A stretch of DNA of 64,000 nucleotides from DATEDA01 sp963820965 (GTDB taxonomy: Bacteria > Pseudomonadota > Gammaproteobacteria > Burkholderiales > SG8-39), in contig CAWGCC010000046.1 in NCBI GenBank assembly GCA_963820965.1, forward strand, positions 1-64,000, read 5' to 3'. The stretch's first letter is position 1. Each line of letters begins with the position of its first letter. Below, piece after piece: positions 23,915 to 33,239 of the stretch. The notes under the pieces are model-generated. The model saw only the letters and a list, made by a program, of their open reading frames with translations, was not told the origin of the DNA and searched no databases. The translations under genes and the position numbers were made by a program.

Positions 23915-25466
23915 GAGCCACCTCCCCGTGCATCGGCGGAGCGCCCGGCGCGTCAGCCCACAGTCCGCTCATCCACTGCCCGATGCGCTCGGGCGTCGCG
24001 GTCGACGTGGCGATCGGCGGCGAGAGCCGCCCGCGCGCGATGACGTACAACCGGTCGGTGATCTCGAACAGCTCGTCGAGCTCCTCGCTCACCACCAGCA
24101 CCGCGCAGCCTGCGTCGCGCAAGCCAAGCAGCGCCGCCCGGATCTGCGCCGAGGCGCCGACGTCGACGCCCCAAGTCGGCTGCGCGACGATCAGCACCCT
24201 GGGCCGCGCATCGATCTCGCGGCCGACGATGTACTTCTGCAGGTTGCCGCCCGACAGGCTGCGCGCGGCAGCCCCGGGACCGCCCGCCTTCACGTTGAAG
24301 CGCTCGATGATCTCGCGCGTCATCGCAGTCATCCGGCCGAGGTCCAGCCAGCCGCCGGCGCGCACCGGCTCCCGGCGGGTGAGGAGCAGGTTGTGCGCGA
24401 GTCCCATTGTCGGGACCGCGCCGCGCCCGAGGCGTTCCTCGGGGACGTAGTGCAGCCCCTGCCTGCGGCGGCGGCCAGCGGACGCCCGCGCGACGTCCGC
24501 GCCCAGCAGCATCACGCTGCCGGGCCGCGCGCGGCGGTCCTCGCCGGACAGCGCAGCGAGCAACTCCTGCTGGCCGTTGCCCGAGACGCCCGCGATCCCG
24601 ACGACTTCGCCGGCGTGAACCTGGAGGTCGATCCCTTCCAGGGTCACGCCGAACTGGTCCTGCCGCTCGAGAGAGAGTCCGCGGGTCTCGAGCGCGACCG
24701 GGCCGCGCTCGATGCGGGCGTGCTGGAGCTTCGGCGGCTCCGCGCCGATCATCAGCCGCGACAGCCCGGCCGACGTTTCGGTGCGCGGATCGGCAACGCC
24801 GGTCACGCGCCCGCCGCGAAGCACGGTGCACGTGTGGCAAAGCGCGCGGATCTCGTCGAGCTTGTGGCTGATGTAGAGGATGCTGCAGCCGCGCCCGGCG
24901 AGGAGGCGGAGCGTCACGAACAGCTTCTCCACCGCCTGCGGCGTGAGCACCGACGTCGGCTCGTCGAGAATCAGCAGCCGGGGCTCCGTGAGGAGCGCGC
25001 GCACGATCTCCACGCGCTGCCGCTCCCCGACCGAGAGCGTGTGCACCGGGCGCTCGGGATCGACCTCGAGGCCGTATTCGGCGGCCTTGGCGCGGATTCC
25101 CGCGGTTACCTCGGCGAGGGACTGCGCGCGGTCGAGCCCGAGCCAGACGTTCTCGGCCGCGGTCAGCGTGTCGAACAGCGAGAAATGCTGGAACACCATC
25201 GCGATGCCGAGCGCGCGCGCGGCGTGCGGGTTGGCGATCGTAACCGGCCGACCCTCCCAGCGGATCTCGCCCTCGTCGGGCTTGACGACGCCGTAGATGA
25301 TCTTCATCAGCGTCGACTTGCCGGCGCCGTTCTCGCCGAGCACCGCGTGGATCTCGCCCGGCATGACCGTCAGGTCGATGCCGTCGTTCGCGACCACCGC
25401 CGGGTAGCTCTTCCGGATGCCGGTCAGGCGGAGGCGCGGTATCGCGCCGGGTGCGGCGGTCTGCAT
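23901..25466 (-). CDS. ABC importer ATPase with two nucleotide-binding domains
   Basis: The 521-residue protein starts at ATG 25466 after GGGAGGGAG. The first domain has Walker A GENGAGKST (lysine 50), signature LSVGERQRVEI and Walker B LLILDEPTSVLTP. The second domain has a degenerate P-loop (GVSGNGQQELL), LSGGNLQKYIVGREID and VLIVAQPTWGVDVGAS. This layout is typical of nucleoside and sugar importers such as NupA/YufO. It powers uptake through the two permeases that follow. Confidence 0.93.
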   Translation of the reverse strand: MQTAAPGAIPRLRLTGIRKSYPAVVANDGIDLTVMPGEIHAVLGENGAGKSTLMKIIYGVVKPDEGEIRWEGRPVTIANPHAARALGIAMVFQHFSLFDTLTAAENVWLGLDRAQSLAEVTAGIRAKAAEYGLEVDPERPVHTLSVGERQRVEIVRALLTEPRLLILDEPTSVLTPQAVEKLFVTLRLLAGRGCSILYISHKLDEIRALCHTCTVLRGGRVTGVADPRTETSAGLSRLMIGAEPPKLQHARIERGPVALETRGLSLERQDQFGVTLEGIDLQVHAGEVVGIAGVSGNGQQELLAALSGEDRRARPGSVMLLGADVARASAGRRRRQGLHYVPEERLGRGAVPTMGLAHNLLLTRREPVRAGGWLDLGRMTAMTREIIERFNVKAGGPGAAARSLSGGNLQKYIVGREIDARPRVLIVAQPTWGVDVGASAQIRAALLGLRDAGCAVLVVSEELDELFEITDRLYVIARGRLSPPIATSTATPERIGQWMSGLWADAPGAPPMHGEVAHAPA

Positions 25467-25489
25467 CTCCCTCCCTCTCGCCGCGCGTT

Positions 25490-26536
25490 TCAGGCGCGCG
25501 TGGCTGCGTCGTTCGCGGGTGCGAGCGCCGCGCGCTCGCGATGCTCGAGGAGCTGGGCCGCAACTGCAACCGCGATCGCGCCGGGCTCCTTGCCCTTGAT
25601 TCCCGGAATGCCGATCGGGCATGTAAGGCGCGCGAGCCGATCGCGTGACACGCCGCGCTTCGCGAGCCCGTTCTCGAACGTCCGGCGCTTGGTCTGCGAG
25701 CCGATCATCCCGCAGTAGGCGAAGTCACCGCGCTGCAGGATCGCCTCGAGGAGCTCCAGGTCGAGCGCATGGCTGTGCGTCATCACCAGGAAGTAGGCGC
25801 CCGCGCGTGCCGCGGAGACGGCGGCGACCGGCGCGTCCGATCGTGCGATGCGGACGTTGTCGGGCACCTCGCGCGGAAACTCCTCCGCGCGGCTGTCGAT
25901 CCAGGTGACCCGGCACGGCAGCGTCCCGAGCACCCGCGCGAGGGCGCGGCCCACGTGCCCGGCACCGAACAGCATGACGTTGAAGTCGGGCGGATGCAAC
26001 GGTTCGAACAGCGCGGTCACGCCGTCGCCGATCGTGACGAGCTTCGGCTCGCGGGCACCGCCGGCGAGCATCGCGCGGGCGAGGGCCGCTGCGCGGGCAT
26101 CCGCCGCCGGGTCGCCAAGACCGCCGACAGTCTCCGCGTCGCGCACCAGCAGTCGCGCATCGCCGTCTGCCGGCGTGATCACCACGCACGGCTCGCCGGC
26201 GTCGTGCCAGCGCGCAAGGACGCCGACCCAGCCTGCTCCGGCCGGCACCCGCTCGAGCAGCAGGTTGGCGGCACCGCCGCAGTACTGCCCGAGGTTTGCG
26301 CCCAGGGCGAACCGCTTCGCCTGCTTGTCGTTCCCGCCGCGCAGCATGCCGCGCGCAAGGTCGATCCCCTGGTACTCGAGCTCCCCGCCGCCGATCGTGC
26401 CGTGGAGCGCATCGATCGTGACGATCATCTTTGCGCCCGGCTCGCGCGGCGTCGACCCCTTCCCGGCCGTCACGGTGACGGTGACCGCGTCGAGCCCGCG
26501 CTCGCCGACGAGCTGCAGGGTATGGACCCAGCTCAT
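25490..26536 (-). CDS. xdhC: XdhC, xanthine dehydrogenase maturation factor
   Basis: The 348-residue protein has the XdhC/CoxI N-terminal domain (TVTVTAGKGSTPREPGAKM, GTIGGGELEYQGIDLAR) and a C-terminal Rossmann domain (VMLFGAGHVGRALARVLGTL, VMTHSHALDLELLEAIL, GMIGSQTKRRTFENGLAKRG). XdhC binds molybdenum cofactor, helps sulfurate it and inserts it into XdhB. Its start overlaps the xdhB stop (ATGA). It links the xdh genes to the importer genes in one transcript. Confidence 0.93.
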   Translation of the reverse strand: MSWVHTLQLVGERGLDAVTVTVTAGKGSTPREPGAKMIVTIDALHGTIGGGELEYQGIDLARGMLRGGNDKQAKRFALGANLGQYCGGAANLLLERVPAGAGWVGVLARWHDAGEPCVVITPADGDARLLVRDAETVGGLGDPAADARAAALARAMLAGGAREPKLVTIGDGVTALFEPLHPPDFNVMLFGAGHVGRALARVLGTLPCRVTWIDSRAEEFPREVPDNVRIARSDAPVAAVSAARAGAYFLVMTHSHALDLELLEAILQRGDFAYCGMIGSQTKRRTFENGLAKRGVSRDRLARLTCPIGIPGIKGKEPGAIAVAVAAQLLEHRERAALAPANDAATRA

Positions 26537-28866
26537 TGGGGCGCGCGCCTCACCGCGTCGACCGCACGCAGCACCTCCTCGGGTGTTGCCGGTGCATTCA
26601 GATGGGGAGAGGCCGCGTACCCCGACACCGAAGCGACCGCATCCTTGATCGCCTGGAAGACCGAGATCGCCAGCATCAGCGGCGGCTCGCCCACCGCCTT
26701 CGAGCGGTGGATGCTGTCCTCGACGTTCTCGCCGCGCTCCCAGAGCGTGACCCGGAAGTCGGCGGGGACATCGGAGGCGACGGGGATCTTGTACGTGGAG
26801 GGCGCGTGCGTCATCAGCCGTCCGCTCTCATCCCACCACAGCTCCTCGGTGGTGAGCCAGCCCATGCCCTGGATGAATCCGCCTTCGACCTGCCCGAGGT
26901 CGATCGCCGGGTTCAGGCTGCGGCCGACGTCGTGCAGGATGTCGGCGCGCAGCAGGCGACTCTCGCCGGTGAGCGTATCGATCGCGACCTCGGACACGGC
27001 GGCCCCGTAAGCGAAGTAATAGAACGGCCGGCCCTTCAGGGTCTTCGGGTCGTAGTGGATCTTCGGCGTCTTGTAGAACCCGCTCGCCCAGAGCTGCACA
27101 CGCGCGAGGTAGGCGAGCCGCGCGAACTCGGCGAACGTCAACCGCTTGACGTCCCCGATTTCGACGTGGCCCGCCGCGAAGCGCACCGCGTCCGGCGCGA
27201 CGTTGAAGCGCTCGGCGGCGAACGCAACGAGCCGCGCCTTGATCGCCGCCGCGGCTGCCTGCGCCGCCTTGCCGTTGAGGTCGCTCCCGCTCGAGGCGGC
27301 GGTCGCGGACGCGTTCGGAATCTTGCTCGTGTCGGACGCCGACACGCGCACCCTGTCGATGTCGAGGCCGAGCTCGTGCGCCACGACCTGGGCGACCTTG
27401 GTGAACAGCCCCTGTCCCATCTCCGTGCCGCCATGGTTGAGCAGCACGCTGCCGTCGGTGTAGACGTGCACCAGGGCGCTCGCCTGGTTGTAGAACGTCG
27501 CGGTGAACGAGATGCCGAACTTCACCGGCGTCATCGCGATGCCGCGCTTCACGATCGGGCTCGCGGCGTTCCACTCGCGGATCGCCTCGCGCCGCGCTGC
27601 GTAGTCCGAGGAGGCCGCGAGCTCGGCGAAGAGCCGGTCGGCGACGAAGTCCTCGACCCGCATGTCGTACGGCGTGACGTCGCGCCCGGGCCCGTAGAAG
27701 TTCGCCCGGCGCACCGCGACCGGGTCGAGCCCGAGACGGCGCGCAATCTCGTCGAGCACGTACTCGATCGCCATCATTCCCTGCGGCCCGCCGAAACCGC
27801 GGAACGCGGTGTTCGACTGGGTGTTCGTCTTGCAGCGATGGGACACTATGCGCACCGCCGGCAGGAAATAGGCGTTGTCGGCGTGCATCACGCTCCGGTC
27901 GTTCACCGGGCCGCTCAGGTCCGCGGAGTATCCGCAGCGCGAGGCGAACATGAGATCGATCGCCGCGATCCGTCCGTCGTCGTCGAATCCGACGCGGTAC
28001 TCGACGAGGTAGTCGTGGCGTTTCCCGGTGATCGTGATGTCGTCGTCGCGGTCGTAGCGGAGCTTCACCGGCCGCCCGGTCAGCCGCGCCGCAAGCGCCG
28101 TGGCGCATGCCGGATGCGAAGCTTGCGTCTCCTTCCCGCCGAACCCGCCGCCCATGCGCCGGCACTCGACGGCGACGCGGTGCGCCGCCACGCCGAGCGC
28201 GTGCGCGACCTGTAGCTGCACCTCGCCGGGGTGCTGGGTCGAACTGTAGACGAGCATGTCGCCGTCCTCCTTCGGGACGGCATACGCAACCTGGCCCTCG
28301 AGATAGAACTGCTCCTGGCCGCCGATGCGAAAGCCGCCCTCGAGGCGGTGCGGCGCCGTGGCGAGCGCCGTCTTCCAGTCGCCGCGCTCGAGCGTGACCG
28401 ACGGGATGACGAATGACTGCCTGGCGAGCGCATCCTCGATCGTGAGGATCGCCGGCAGGTCCTCGTACTCGATCACCCCGAGCCGCGCGGCCCGCCTTGC
28501 CGCGTTGACCGAATCGGCCACGACGAGGAAGATCGGCTGCCCGAGGAACTGCACTTCGGCCCCCGCGAGGATCGGGTCGTCGTGCAGGATCGGTCCGACG
28601 TTGTTCTCGCCCGGGATGTCCGCGGCGGCGAGGACCGCGAGCACACCCGGCGCCGCGCGCACTCCCGAGAGATCCATCAAGCCGATCCGCGCGTGGGCGC
28701 GTCGGGAAAGCCCGAACGCGGCGTGCAGCGTTCCCCTCGCCTCGAGGATATCGTCGGTGTAGGCAGCCTCGCCCGAGACGTGGAGGTGCGCGCTGTCGTG
28801 CCGCACCGCCGCGCCCGCGGCGCCACGGGCGGCAGCCTGTTCTCGCGGCGGTCGCGGGTCGTTCAT
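26533..28866 (-). CDS. xdhB: xanthine dehydrogenase, molybdopterin-binding subunit XdhB
   Basis: The 777-residue protein starts at ATG 28866, overlapping the xdhA stop. Hallmarks: VSGEAAYTDDI, the substrate-side glutamate region EQFYLEGQVAYAV, GGFGGKETQ, the arginine loop FRGFGGPQG, EMGQGLFTKVAQV and the base glutamate in AVGEPPLMLAISV. The VGEPP motif and FRGFGGPQ point to true xanthine dehydrogenase rather than CO or aldehyde oxidases. It oxidises hypoxanthine or xanthine to urate. The length fits bacterial XdhB. Confidence 0.95.
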   Translation of the reverse strand: MNDPRPPREQAAARGAAGAAVRHDSAHLHVSGEAAYTDDILEARGTLHAAFGLSRRAHARIGLMDLSGVRAAPGVLAVLAAADIPGENNVGPILHDDPILAGAEVQFLGQPIFLVVADSVNAARRAARLGVIEYEDLPAILTIEDALARQSFVIPSVTLERGDWKTALATAPHRLEGGFRIGGQEQFYLEGQVAYAVPKEDGDMLVYSSTQHPGEVQLQVAHALGVAAHRVAVECRRMGGGFGGKETQASHPACATALAARLTGRPVKLRYDRDDDITITGKRHDYLVEYRVGFDDDGRIAAIDLMFASRCGYSADLSGPVNDRSVMHADNAYFLPAVRIVSHRCKTNTQSNTAFRGFGGPQGMMAIEYVLDEIARRLGLDPVAVRRANFYGPGRDVTPYDMRVEDFVADRLFAELAASSDYAARREAIREWNAASPIVKRGIAMTPVKFGISFTATFYNQASALVHVYTDGSVLLNHGGTEMGQGLFTKVAQVVAHELGLDIDRVRVSASDTSKIPNASATAASSGSDLNGKAAQAAAAAIKARLVAFAAERFNVAPDAVRFAAGHVEIGDVKRLTFAEFARLAYLARVQLWASGFYKTPKIHYDPKTLKGRPFYYFAYGAAVSEVAIDTLTGESRLLRADILHDVGRSLNPAIDLGQVEGGFIQGMGWLTTEELWWDESGRLMTHAPSTYKIPVASDVPADFRVTLWERGENVEDSIHRSKAVGEPPLMLAISVFQAIKDAVASVSGYAASPHLNAPATPEEVLRAVDAVRRAPQ

Positions 28867-30395
28867 GCGGTCAATCCGGTCAGATCGTACAGCCGGCTCG
28901 GCTTCGCCGCGAGCGCACCGGAGCTTTCGAGGTGAAACTTCCGGAGCAGGTTCTGCGCGACCGTCGCGCGGTAGGTCGCCGAGGCGCGCATGTCGGTGAG
29001 CGGCGTGAAATCCCGCGCGAGCGCGGCGGCGGCGCGCTCGCAGGTCGCCTCGTTCCACGCCTGCCCGGCAAGTGCCGCCTCGCAGCCCGGCGCGCGCTTC
29101 GGTGTCGCCGCCATGCCGCCGAACGCGACTCTGGCGGAGCGAATCATGCCGCCCTCCATCGTGATCGCGAACGCGGCGCAGACCGCCGAGATATCCTGGT
29201 CGAAGCGCTTCGAGATCTTGTAGGTCGCGAACCTCAGCGCCGCCTGCCGCAAGGGCACGCGCACGCGCTCGACGAACTCGCCGCGCTGCATCGCCGTCTT
29301 CTGGTAGGCAAGATACAGGTCCTCCAGCGGCAGCTCGCGGCGCGCGCCGCCCTTGCGCAGCACGACTCGCGCGCCGAGCGCGATCAGCGGGGGCATCGTA
29401 TCGCCGATCGGCGAGCCGTTGGCGACGTTGCCGGCCAGCGTACCGGCGTTGCGGATCGGCGGCGACGCGAAGCGCCGCAGCACCTCGCGCAGCTCCGGGT
29501 AGTGATGCTCGAGGAGCGCGAAGGCGTCGGTGAGCGACACCGCCGCGCCGACGTCGATCGCGCCTCCGGTGACGCTCGCGTCCTGGAGGTCGGCGACGTT
29601 GCCCACGTAGATGATGTCGCCCAGGTCCCGGTGCTGCTTCGTCACCCAGAGCCCGACATCGGTGCCGCCCGCGAGGATGCGCGCATCCGGCAGGCGCTGT
29701 CGCAGGTCCGCAAGCTCATCGGCGCTCCGCGGCGCGTAGAACGTGCCGCTCGCGTGCGGAAGGGCGAGGCCCCTGCGCCGCTTGAGTCCCTTGAGCTTGA
29801 CCGCGAGGTCGCCCTCCGCCTTCGCCGCGGCCCTGCAGCGGGAGCGGGCGGACGCCGTGAGCCAGGTCTGCGCGCCCAGGGGGATCGCATCGCCGAGCGA
29901 GTACATCACCTGGGCCGCGTCGACGATCGGCCGGTAACCGGTGCAACGGCACAGATTCCCGGCGAGGGCATCGTTGATCTCGACGCGACCGGGCGCCGGG
30001 TTCGACTTGTAGAGCGCGAACATCGACATCACGAACCCTGGCGTACAGAAGCCGCACTGCGATCCATGGCCGTCGGCAATCGCGGCTTGCGCCGGGTGGA
30101 GCGTGCCGGTCTTGCGGTCTTTCAGGCTCTCGACGGTGACAAGCGCGCGACCGTCGAGGGTCGGCACGAACTGGATGCAGGAGTTGATCGCGCGATAGCG
30201 GACGCGCCGGCCGCCGAGCTCGGCGAGCACTACGGTGCACGCGCCGCAATCGCCTTCGGCACAGCCCTCCTTCGTGCCGGTCCGGCCGAGGTCTTCGCGG
30301 AGGTGCTGCAGAACGGTGCGAGTCGGGTCGATTGCGGAAACGGTGCACACGTCCCCGTCAAGCAGGTAGCGGACGGCGACGGGGGGGTGGGCCAT
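28863..30395 (-). CDS. xdhA: xanthine dehydrogenase, iron-sulfur/FAD subunit XdhA
   Basis: The 510-residue protein carries two [2Fe-2S] clusters: CAEGDCGACTVVL near residue 45, and CGFCTPGF with NLCRCTGYRP near residues 114-155. The FAD-binding domain has ILAGGTDVGLWVTKQH and the GNVANGSPIGD motif. It passes electrons from the Mo subunit to NAD. It is the first gene of the minus-strand operon, about 180 bases from the operator-like region at 30577. Confidence 0.95.
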   Translation of the reverse strand: MAHPPVAVRYLLDGDVCTVSAIDPTRTVLQHLREDLGRTGTKEGCAEGDCGACTVVLAELGGRRVRYRAINSCIQFVPTLDGRALVTVESLKDRKTGTLHPAQAAIADGHGSQCGFCTPGFVMSMFALYKSNPAPGRVEINDALAGNLCRCTGYRPIVDAAQVMYSLGDAIPLGAQTWLTASARSRCRAAAKAEGDLAVKLKGLKRRRGLALPHASGTFYAPRSADELADLRQRLPDARILAGGTDVGLWVTKQHRDLGDIIYVGNVADLQDASVTGGAIDVGAAVSLTDAFALLEHHYPELREVLRRFASPPIRNAGTLAGNVANGSPIGDTMPPLIALGARVVLRKGGARRELPLEDLYLAYQKTAMQRGEFVERVRVPLRQAALRFATYKISKRFDQDISAVCAAFAITMEGGMIRSARVAFGGMAATPKRAPGCEAALAGQAWNEATCERAAAALARDFTPLTDMRASATYRATVAQNLLRKFHLESSGALAAKPSRLYDLTGLTA

Positions 30396-30570
30396 GGCGG
30401 GCCGGCTTCTAGTGAGAGGCGAGGCAGGGCGCTTGGAGCGCCCCGCGAGCCGGACACAAGGTCATGCGCGGCTCCTCCTTGGTACGAGAACCGCGAGCCG
30501 GGTGATCGGGATCGGGAGCCATAGCGGGCGCCGGCGGTACGGGCAAGATTTGGCTAGTTTGCAGGTTTAG

Positions 30571-30608
30571 AGTATATTGTCAACAAATATTGATGTGTCC
30601 ACTGACAC
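30571..30608. promoter_or_regulatory. operator/promoter region between xdhA and the GntR gene
   Basis: This is a distinctly AT-rich patch in GC-rich DNA. TTGTCAACAA (30577-30586) has TTGT and ACAA half-sites like GntR-FCD operators, and on the minus strand it contains a TTGACA -35 box for xdhA (30579-30584). A second inverted repeat, GTGTC-N4-GACAC, is at 30595-30608. The regulator at 30749 is the likely binder. The rest of 30396-30748 shows nothing else. Confidence 0.5.
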
Positions 30609-30748
30609 AGTCAACTCCTTTAGTGAGCCATGACATCAAGAATGAGTCGCAATATGTTAATTACGGATACTTCTTCTCTGTTCATCGATTCACCATCCAG
30701 AGAGGACCTCAATTAGCCGTATATCGCCGATTGCCACTTTCATGAGGA

Positions 30749-31522
30749 ATGTCGACAATACTGCAGGGCGCAGACCGATGCATGTCGCCCCTAAGAAAGC
30801 CCCATGCCATGTCGACGGCTGAGCCGGCGTCGCCGAAACACGCATCGTCCGGTGCCGCCGCCGAGCAGCGTGTTTACGCCGCGATCCAGCAGGCGATGAT
30901 GGACCATCGGCTGGAACCGGGAACCAAGCTGAAGGAGGTTGCGCTCGCGGAGCTGTTCCGCGTCAGCCGTGCGACCGTCCGCGGTGCTCTCGCCCGCCTG
31001 GCGCACGCCCACCTGGTGGAGCTTCGGCCCAATCGCGGCGCGATCGTTCCCACACCGTCGGCCGCCGAAAGCCGCGAGGTCTTCGAAGCCCGCCGCGCGA
31101 TCGAGTGCGCGATCGCCGCAAAGGTGGCCGCAACCGCAACCCGGAAGGACGTAGCCGCGCTTCGCGAGTGGGTCGGAAACGAGGAGGTCGCCTACGGAAG
31201 GGGTGACGACCGCGGTGGACTACGCCTCTCGATCGAGTTTCATCGCCGTCTCGCCGCGCTCGCGGGAAACACCGTGCTAACGCGCTTTCTCGACGAGATC
31301 GTCTTCCGGACGCCGCTCATCGCTCTCACGCATCGTGGTCATGCGCCCTCGACCTGCGGCGTGGACGATCACTTGGCGCTCGTCGATGCGATCGCCGCGC
31401 ATGACGCGGAGCGCGCGGTGACTGTGATGGGGGAGCACGTCGACCGTCTCGAGCGCGAGTTGAACCTGCATCGGCCCGAGCCGCCGCAGACCCTTGCGGA
31501 GATCTTCCGCCAGCCGGGGTAA
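30749..31522 (+). CDS. GntR-family regulator, FCD subfamily
   Basis: The protein has up to 257 residues; starts at 30749, 30782 or 30809 are possible. The winged helix has AAIQQAMMDHRLEPGTKLKE, VALAELFRVSRATVRGALAR, LAHAHLVELRPNRGAIV. The FCD ligand domain has EVFEARRAIECAIAAKVAAT, FHRRLAALAGNTVLTRFLDE and VDDHLALVDAIAAHDAERAV, including metal-ligand-type histidines. Divergent to xdhA, it probably senses a pathway intermediate and controls the purine operon. Confidence 0.88.
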   Translation: MSTILQGADRCMSPLRKPHAMSTAEPASPKHASSGAAAEQRVYAAIQQAMMDHRLEPGTKLKEVALAELFRVSRATVRGALARLAHAHLVELRPNRGAIVPTPSAAESREVFEARRAIECAIAAKVAATATRKDVAALREWVGNEEVAYGRGDDRGGLRLSIEFHRRLAALAGNTVLTRFLDEIVFRTPLIALTHRGHAPSTCGVDDHLALVDAIAAHDAERAVTVMGEHVDRLERELNLHRPEPPQTLAEIFRQPG

Positions 31523-31624
31523 GCCGCTCCCTCGATCTCAGCGCGCGGATGGCCTCGCGGCGGAGACCAACGAGCGAGCGACGGTAGCCTGCCGACCTGC
31601 CCCCGATGGGACTACGATTCGCGG

Positions 31625-32362
31625 ATGAAAGCGTTCCGCGCGGCCGGCGTGCTCGCCGGCATGCTCGTCGGCGTCCTTCCCGACACCGCAGCATCCCCGG
31701 ACGCATTTGCCCAACAGCGCGCTGCAATGCTCGCGGAGATCGCCGGCATGGCGCGCACTACCCGGTTCGAGACGTCCCGCCCGGCGTTTTCGCCCCGGGT
31801 GATGGACGCGTTGGGGAAGGTCCCGCGTCATCTGCTCGTCCCGTCGGAGCAGGTTCCTTATGCCTACGAGAATCGGCCGTTGCCCATCGGCCACGGGCAG
31901 ACGATCTCGCAGCCGTACATCGTCGCGCTCATGAGCGATCTGCTCGAGCCGAAGCCGAGCGACATCGTGCTCGAGATCGGCACCGGCTCCGGGTACCAGG
32001 CCGCGGTCCTCGCCGAGCTGGTGGCGAAGGTCTACACGATCGAGATCGTCGAGCCGGTGGGAAAGCGGGCAGCAGGCGACCTGGCGGCGCTCGGCTATCG
32101 GAACGTCGTGACCCGGATCGGCGACGGCTACAACGGCTGGCCGGACGCTGCGCCGTTCGACGGCATCCTCGTGACGGCGGCCGCGCCTTACGTACCGAAA
32201 CCGCTGGTGGAGCAGCTCAGGCCGGGCGGACGACTGGTCATTCCGGTGGGTGCCCAGTGGCAAGTGCAGGAATTGCAAGTGATCGAGAAGAAGGTGGACG
32301 GCTCGACCGCGACGCGCCGCACAATCCCGGTGCGCTTCGTGCCGCTTACGCGTCCCAAGTAA
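31625..32362 (+). CDS. pcm: exported protein-L-isoaspartate O-methyltransferase
   Basis: The 245-residue protein has a hydrophobic N-terminus (MKAFRAAGVLAGMLVGVLP) typical of a signal peptide, which the cytosolic enzyme lacks. The core is PCMT: RHLLVPSEQVPYAYENRPLP, GHGQTISQPYIVALMSDLLE, VLEIGTGSGYQAAVLAEL and LRPGGRLVIPVG. It methylates isoaspartyl residues in aged proteins. How SAM would reach a periplasmic enzyme is unclear. It is convergent with the nuclease gene. Confidence 0.88.
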   Translation: MKAFRAAGVLAGMLVGVLPDTAASPDAFAQQRAAMLAEIAGMARTTRFETSRPAFSPRVMDALGKVPRHLLVPSEQVPYAYENRPLPIGHGQTISQPYIVALMSDLLEPKPSDIVLEIGTGSGYQAAVLAELVAKVYTIEIVEPVGKRAAGDLAALGYRNVVTRIGDGYNGWPDAAPFDGILVTAAAPYVPKPLVEQLRPGGRLVIPVGAQWQVQELQVIEKKVDGSTATRRTIPVRFVPLTRPK

Positions 32363-32375
32363 GCGCGACGCCCGC

Positions 32376-32897
32376 TCAGGCAGCGCCGCGCGTCTTGGCC
32401 TGCTGTCGCCTGAACGCCGCTGGCGGCTGAGGGGTCGGATCGAACCAGAGGCCACGGCGCGCCTGTCTCGCATCGTTCTCGGCGGCCTCGTAGTTCGCCC
32501 GATCATCGAGCGTCTGCTCCCGTGCGTAGTCGCGGTACCACCACGCATACCCGCCGCGGACCTGCTCCAGCCCGACGTCGCGTGTCCCAAGGAATACGCT
32601 GCACACCTCTCGCCCGTAACGGTCGCGCTTCGGGCACCGCGCCTCGACGTGCCGGCCATGGACGAGACGGGCGAGGCGCTCCTTCGCCGCCTGCCCGAAC
32701 GCCTGGCCCTTCTCGGGGGCGTCGATGCCGGCGATGCGGATGCGGTGCGGCACCCGCTCCCCGTCGAGGATCGTGACCGTGTCGCCGTCCTGCACCGCGA
32801 CCACCGAGCCTCCCACCTCGCGCGCATGGACGAGCCCCACCGCGGCGGCCATCGCGGCCGCCGCGATCGCATGACGAATGCATAGAACGCGCCGCAT
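32376..32897 (-). CDS. secreted thermonuclease-type nuclease (SNase)
   Basis: The 173-residue protein starts at ATG 32897, with signal peptide IRHAIAAAAMAAAVGLVHA. The SNase domain has VVAVQDGDTVTIL, RIRIAGIDAPEKGQAFG, then DRYGREVCSVFLG and LVHGRHVEARCPKRDRYGR, giving the conserved arginines, aspartates and glutamate of the calcium-dependent active site. It degrades DNA or RNA outside the cytoplasm. Confidence 0.9.
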   Translation of the reverse strand: MRRVLCIRHAIAAAAMAAAVGLVHAREVGGSVVAVQDGDTVTILDGERVPHRIRIAGIDAPEKGQAFGQAAKERLARLVHGRHVEARCPKRDRYGREVCSVFLGTRDVGLEQVRGGYAWWYRDYAREQTLDDRANYEAAENDARQARRGLWFDPTPQPPAAFRRQQAKTRGAA

Positions 32898-33239
32898 CGG
32901 CGCGGATGTTAGGAGCGGCCGCCCGCCGGGGCACGGCAATTTGCCACAGGCAACGAGCGGCCTGCAGCGGCGCGTGATGAAACGCACGGCGCCGAGCGTC
33001 TAAAAAGTGACGCTCCGCGTAGATGGACTAAGCCCTATGCGCCGCTCTAGGACCGCGGCGTTAGGCGATGAGACCCAGCCGCAGGGTGGAAGACGTCACT
33101 CTCGCGCCGGGCCATCCTTCGCAGCGTGAGAAGGTAGACCCGGCATCCGTGCACCCTGTCACATGCGGGCACGGGCTGGCGTAATCGGGAACGTAACTTG
33201 CTCGACCGACGAGCGAAGGGCAGTTCAAGGGGGTATGGC
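32898..33239. other. no supported gene
   Basis: The gap between the nuclease gene and the small gene at 33240 holds only short minus-strand frames overlapping other genes. No hairpin plus T tract is seen. Confidence 0.4.

Noticed and set aside
23775..25718. Long plus-strand reading frame over the ABC genes
   Set aside because: Antisense shadow of a GC-rich gene; arginine- and proline-rich with no protein-like pattern. The same holds for other long frames opposite xdhB, gltX and dnaX.
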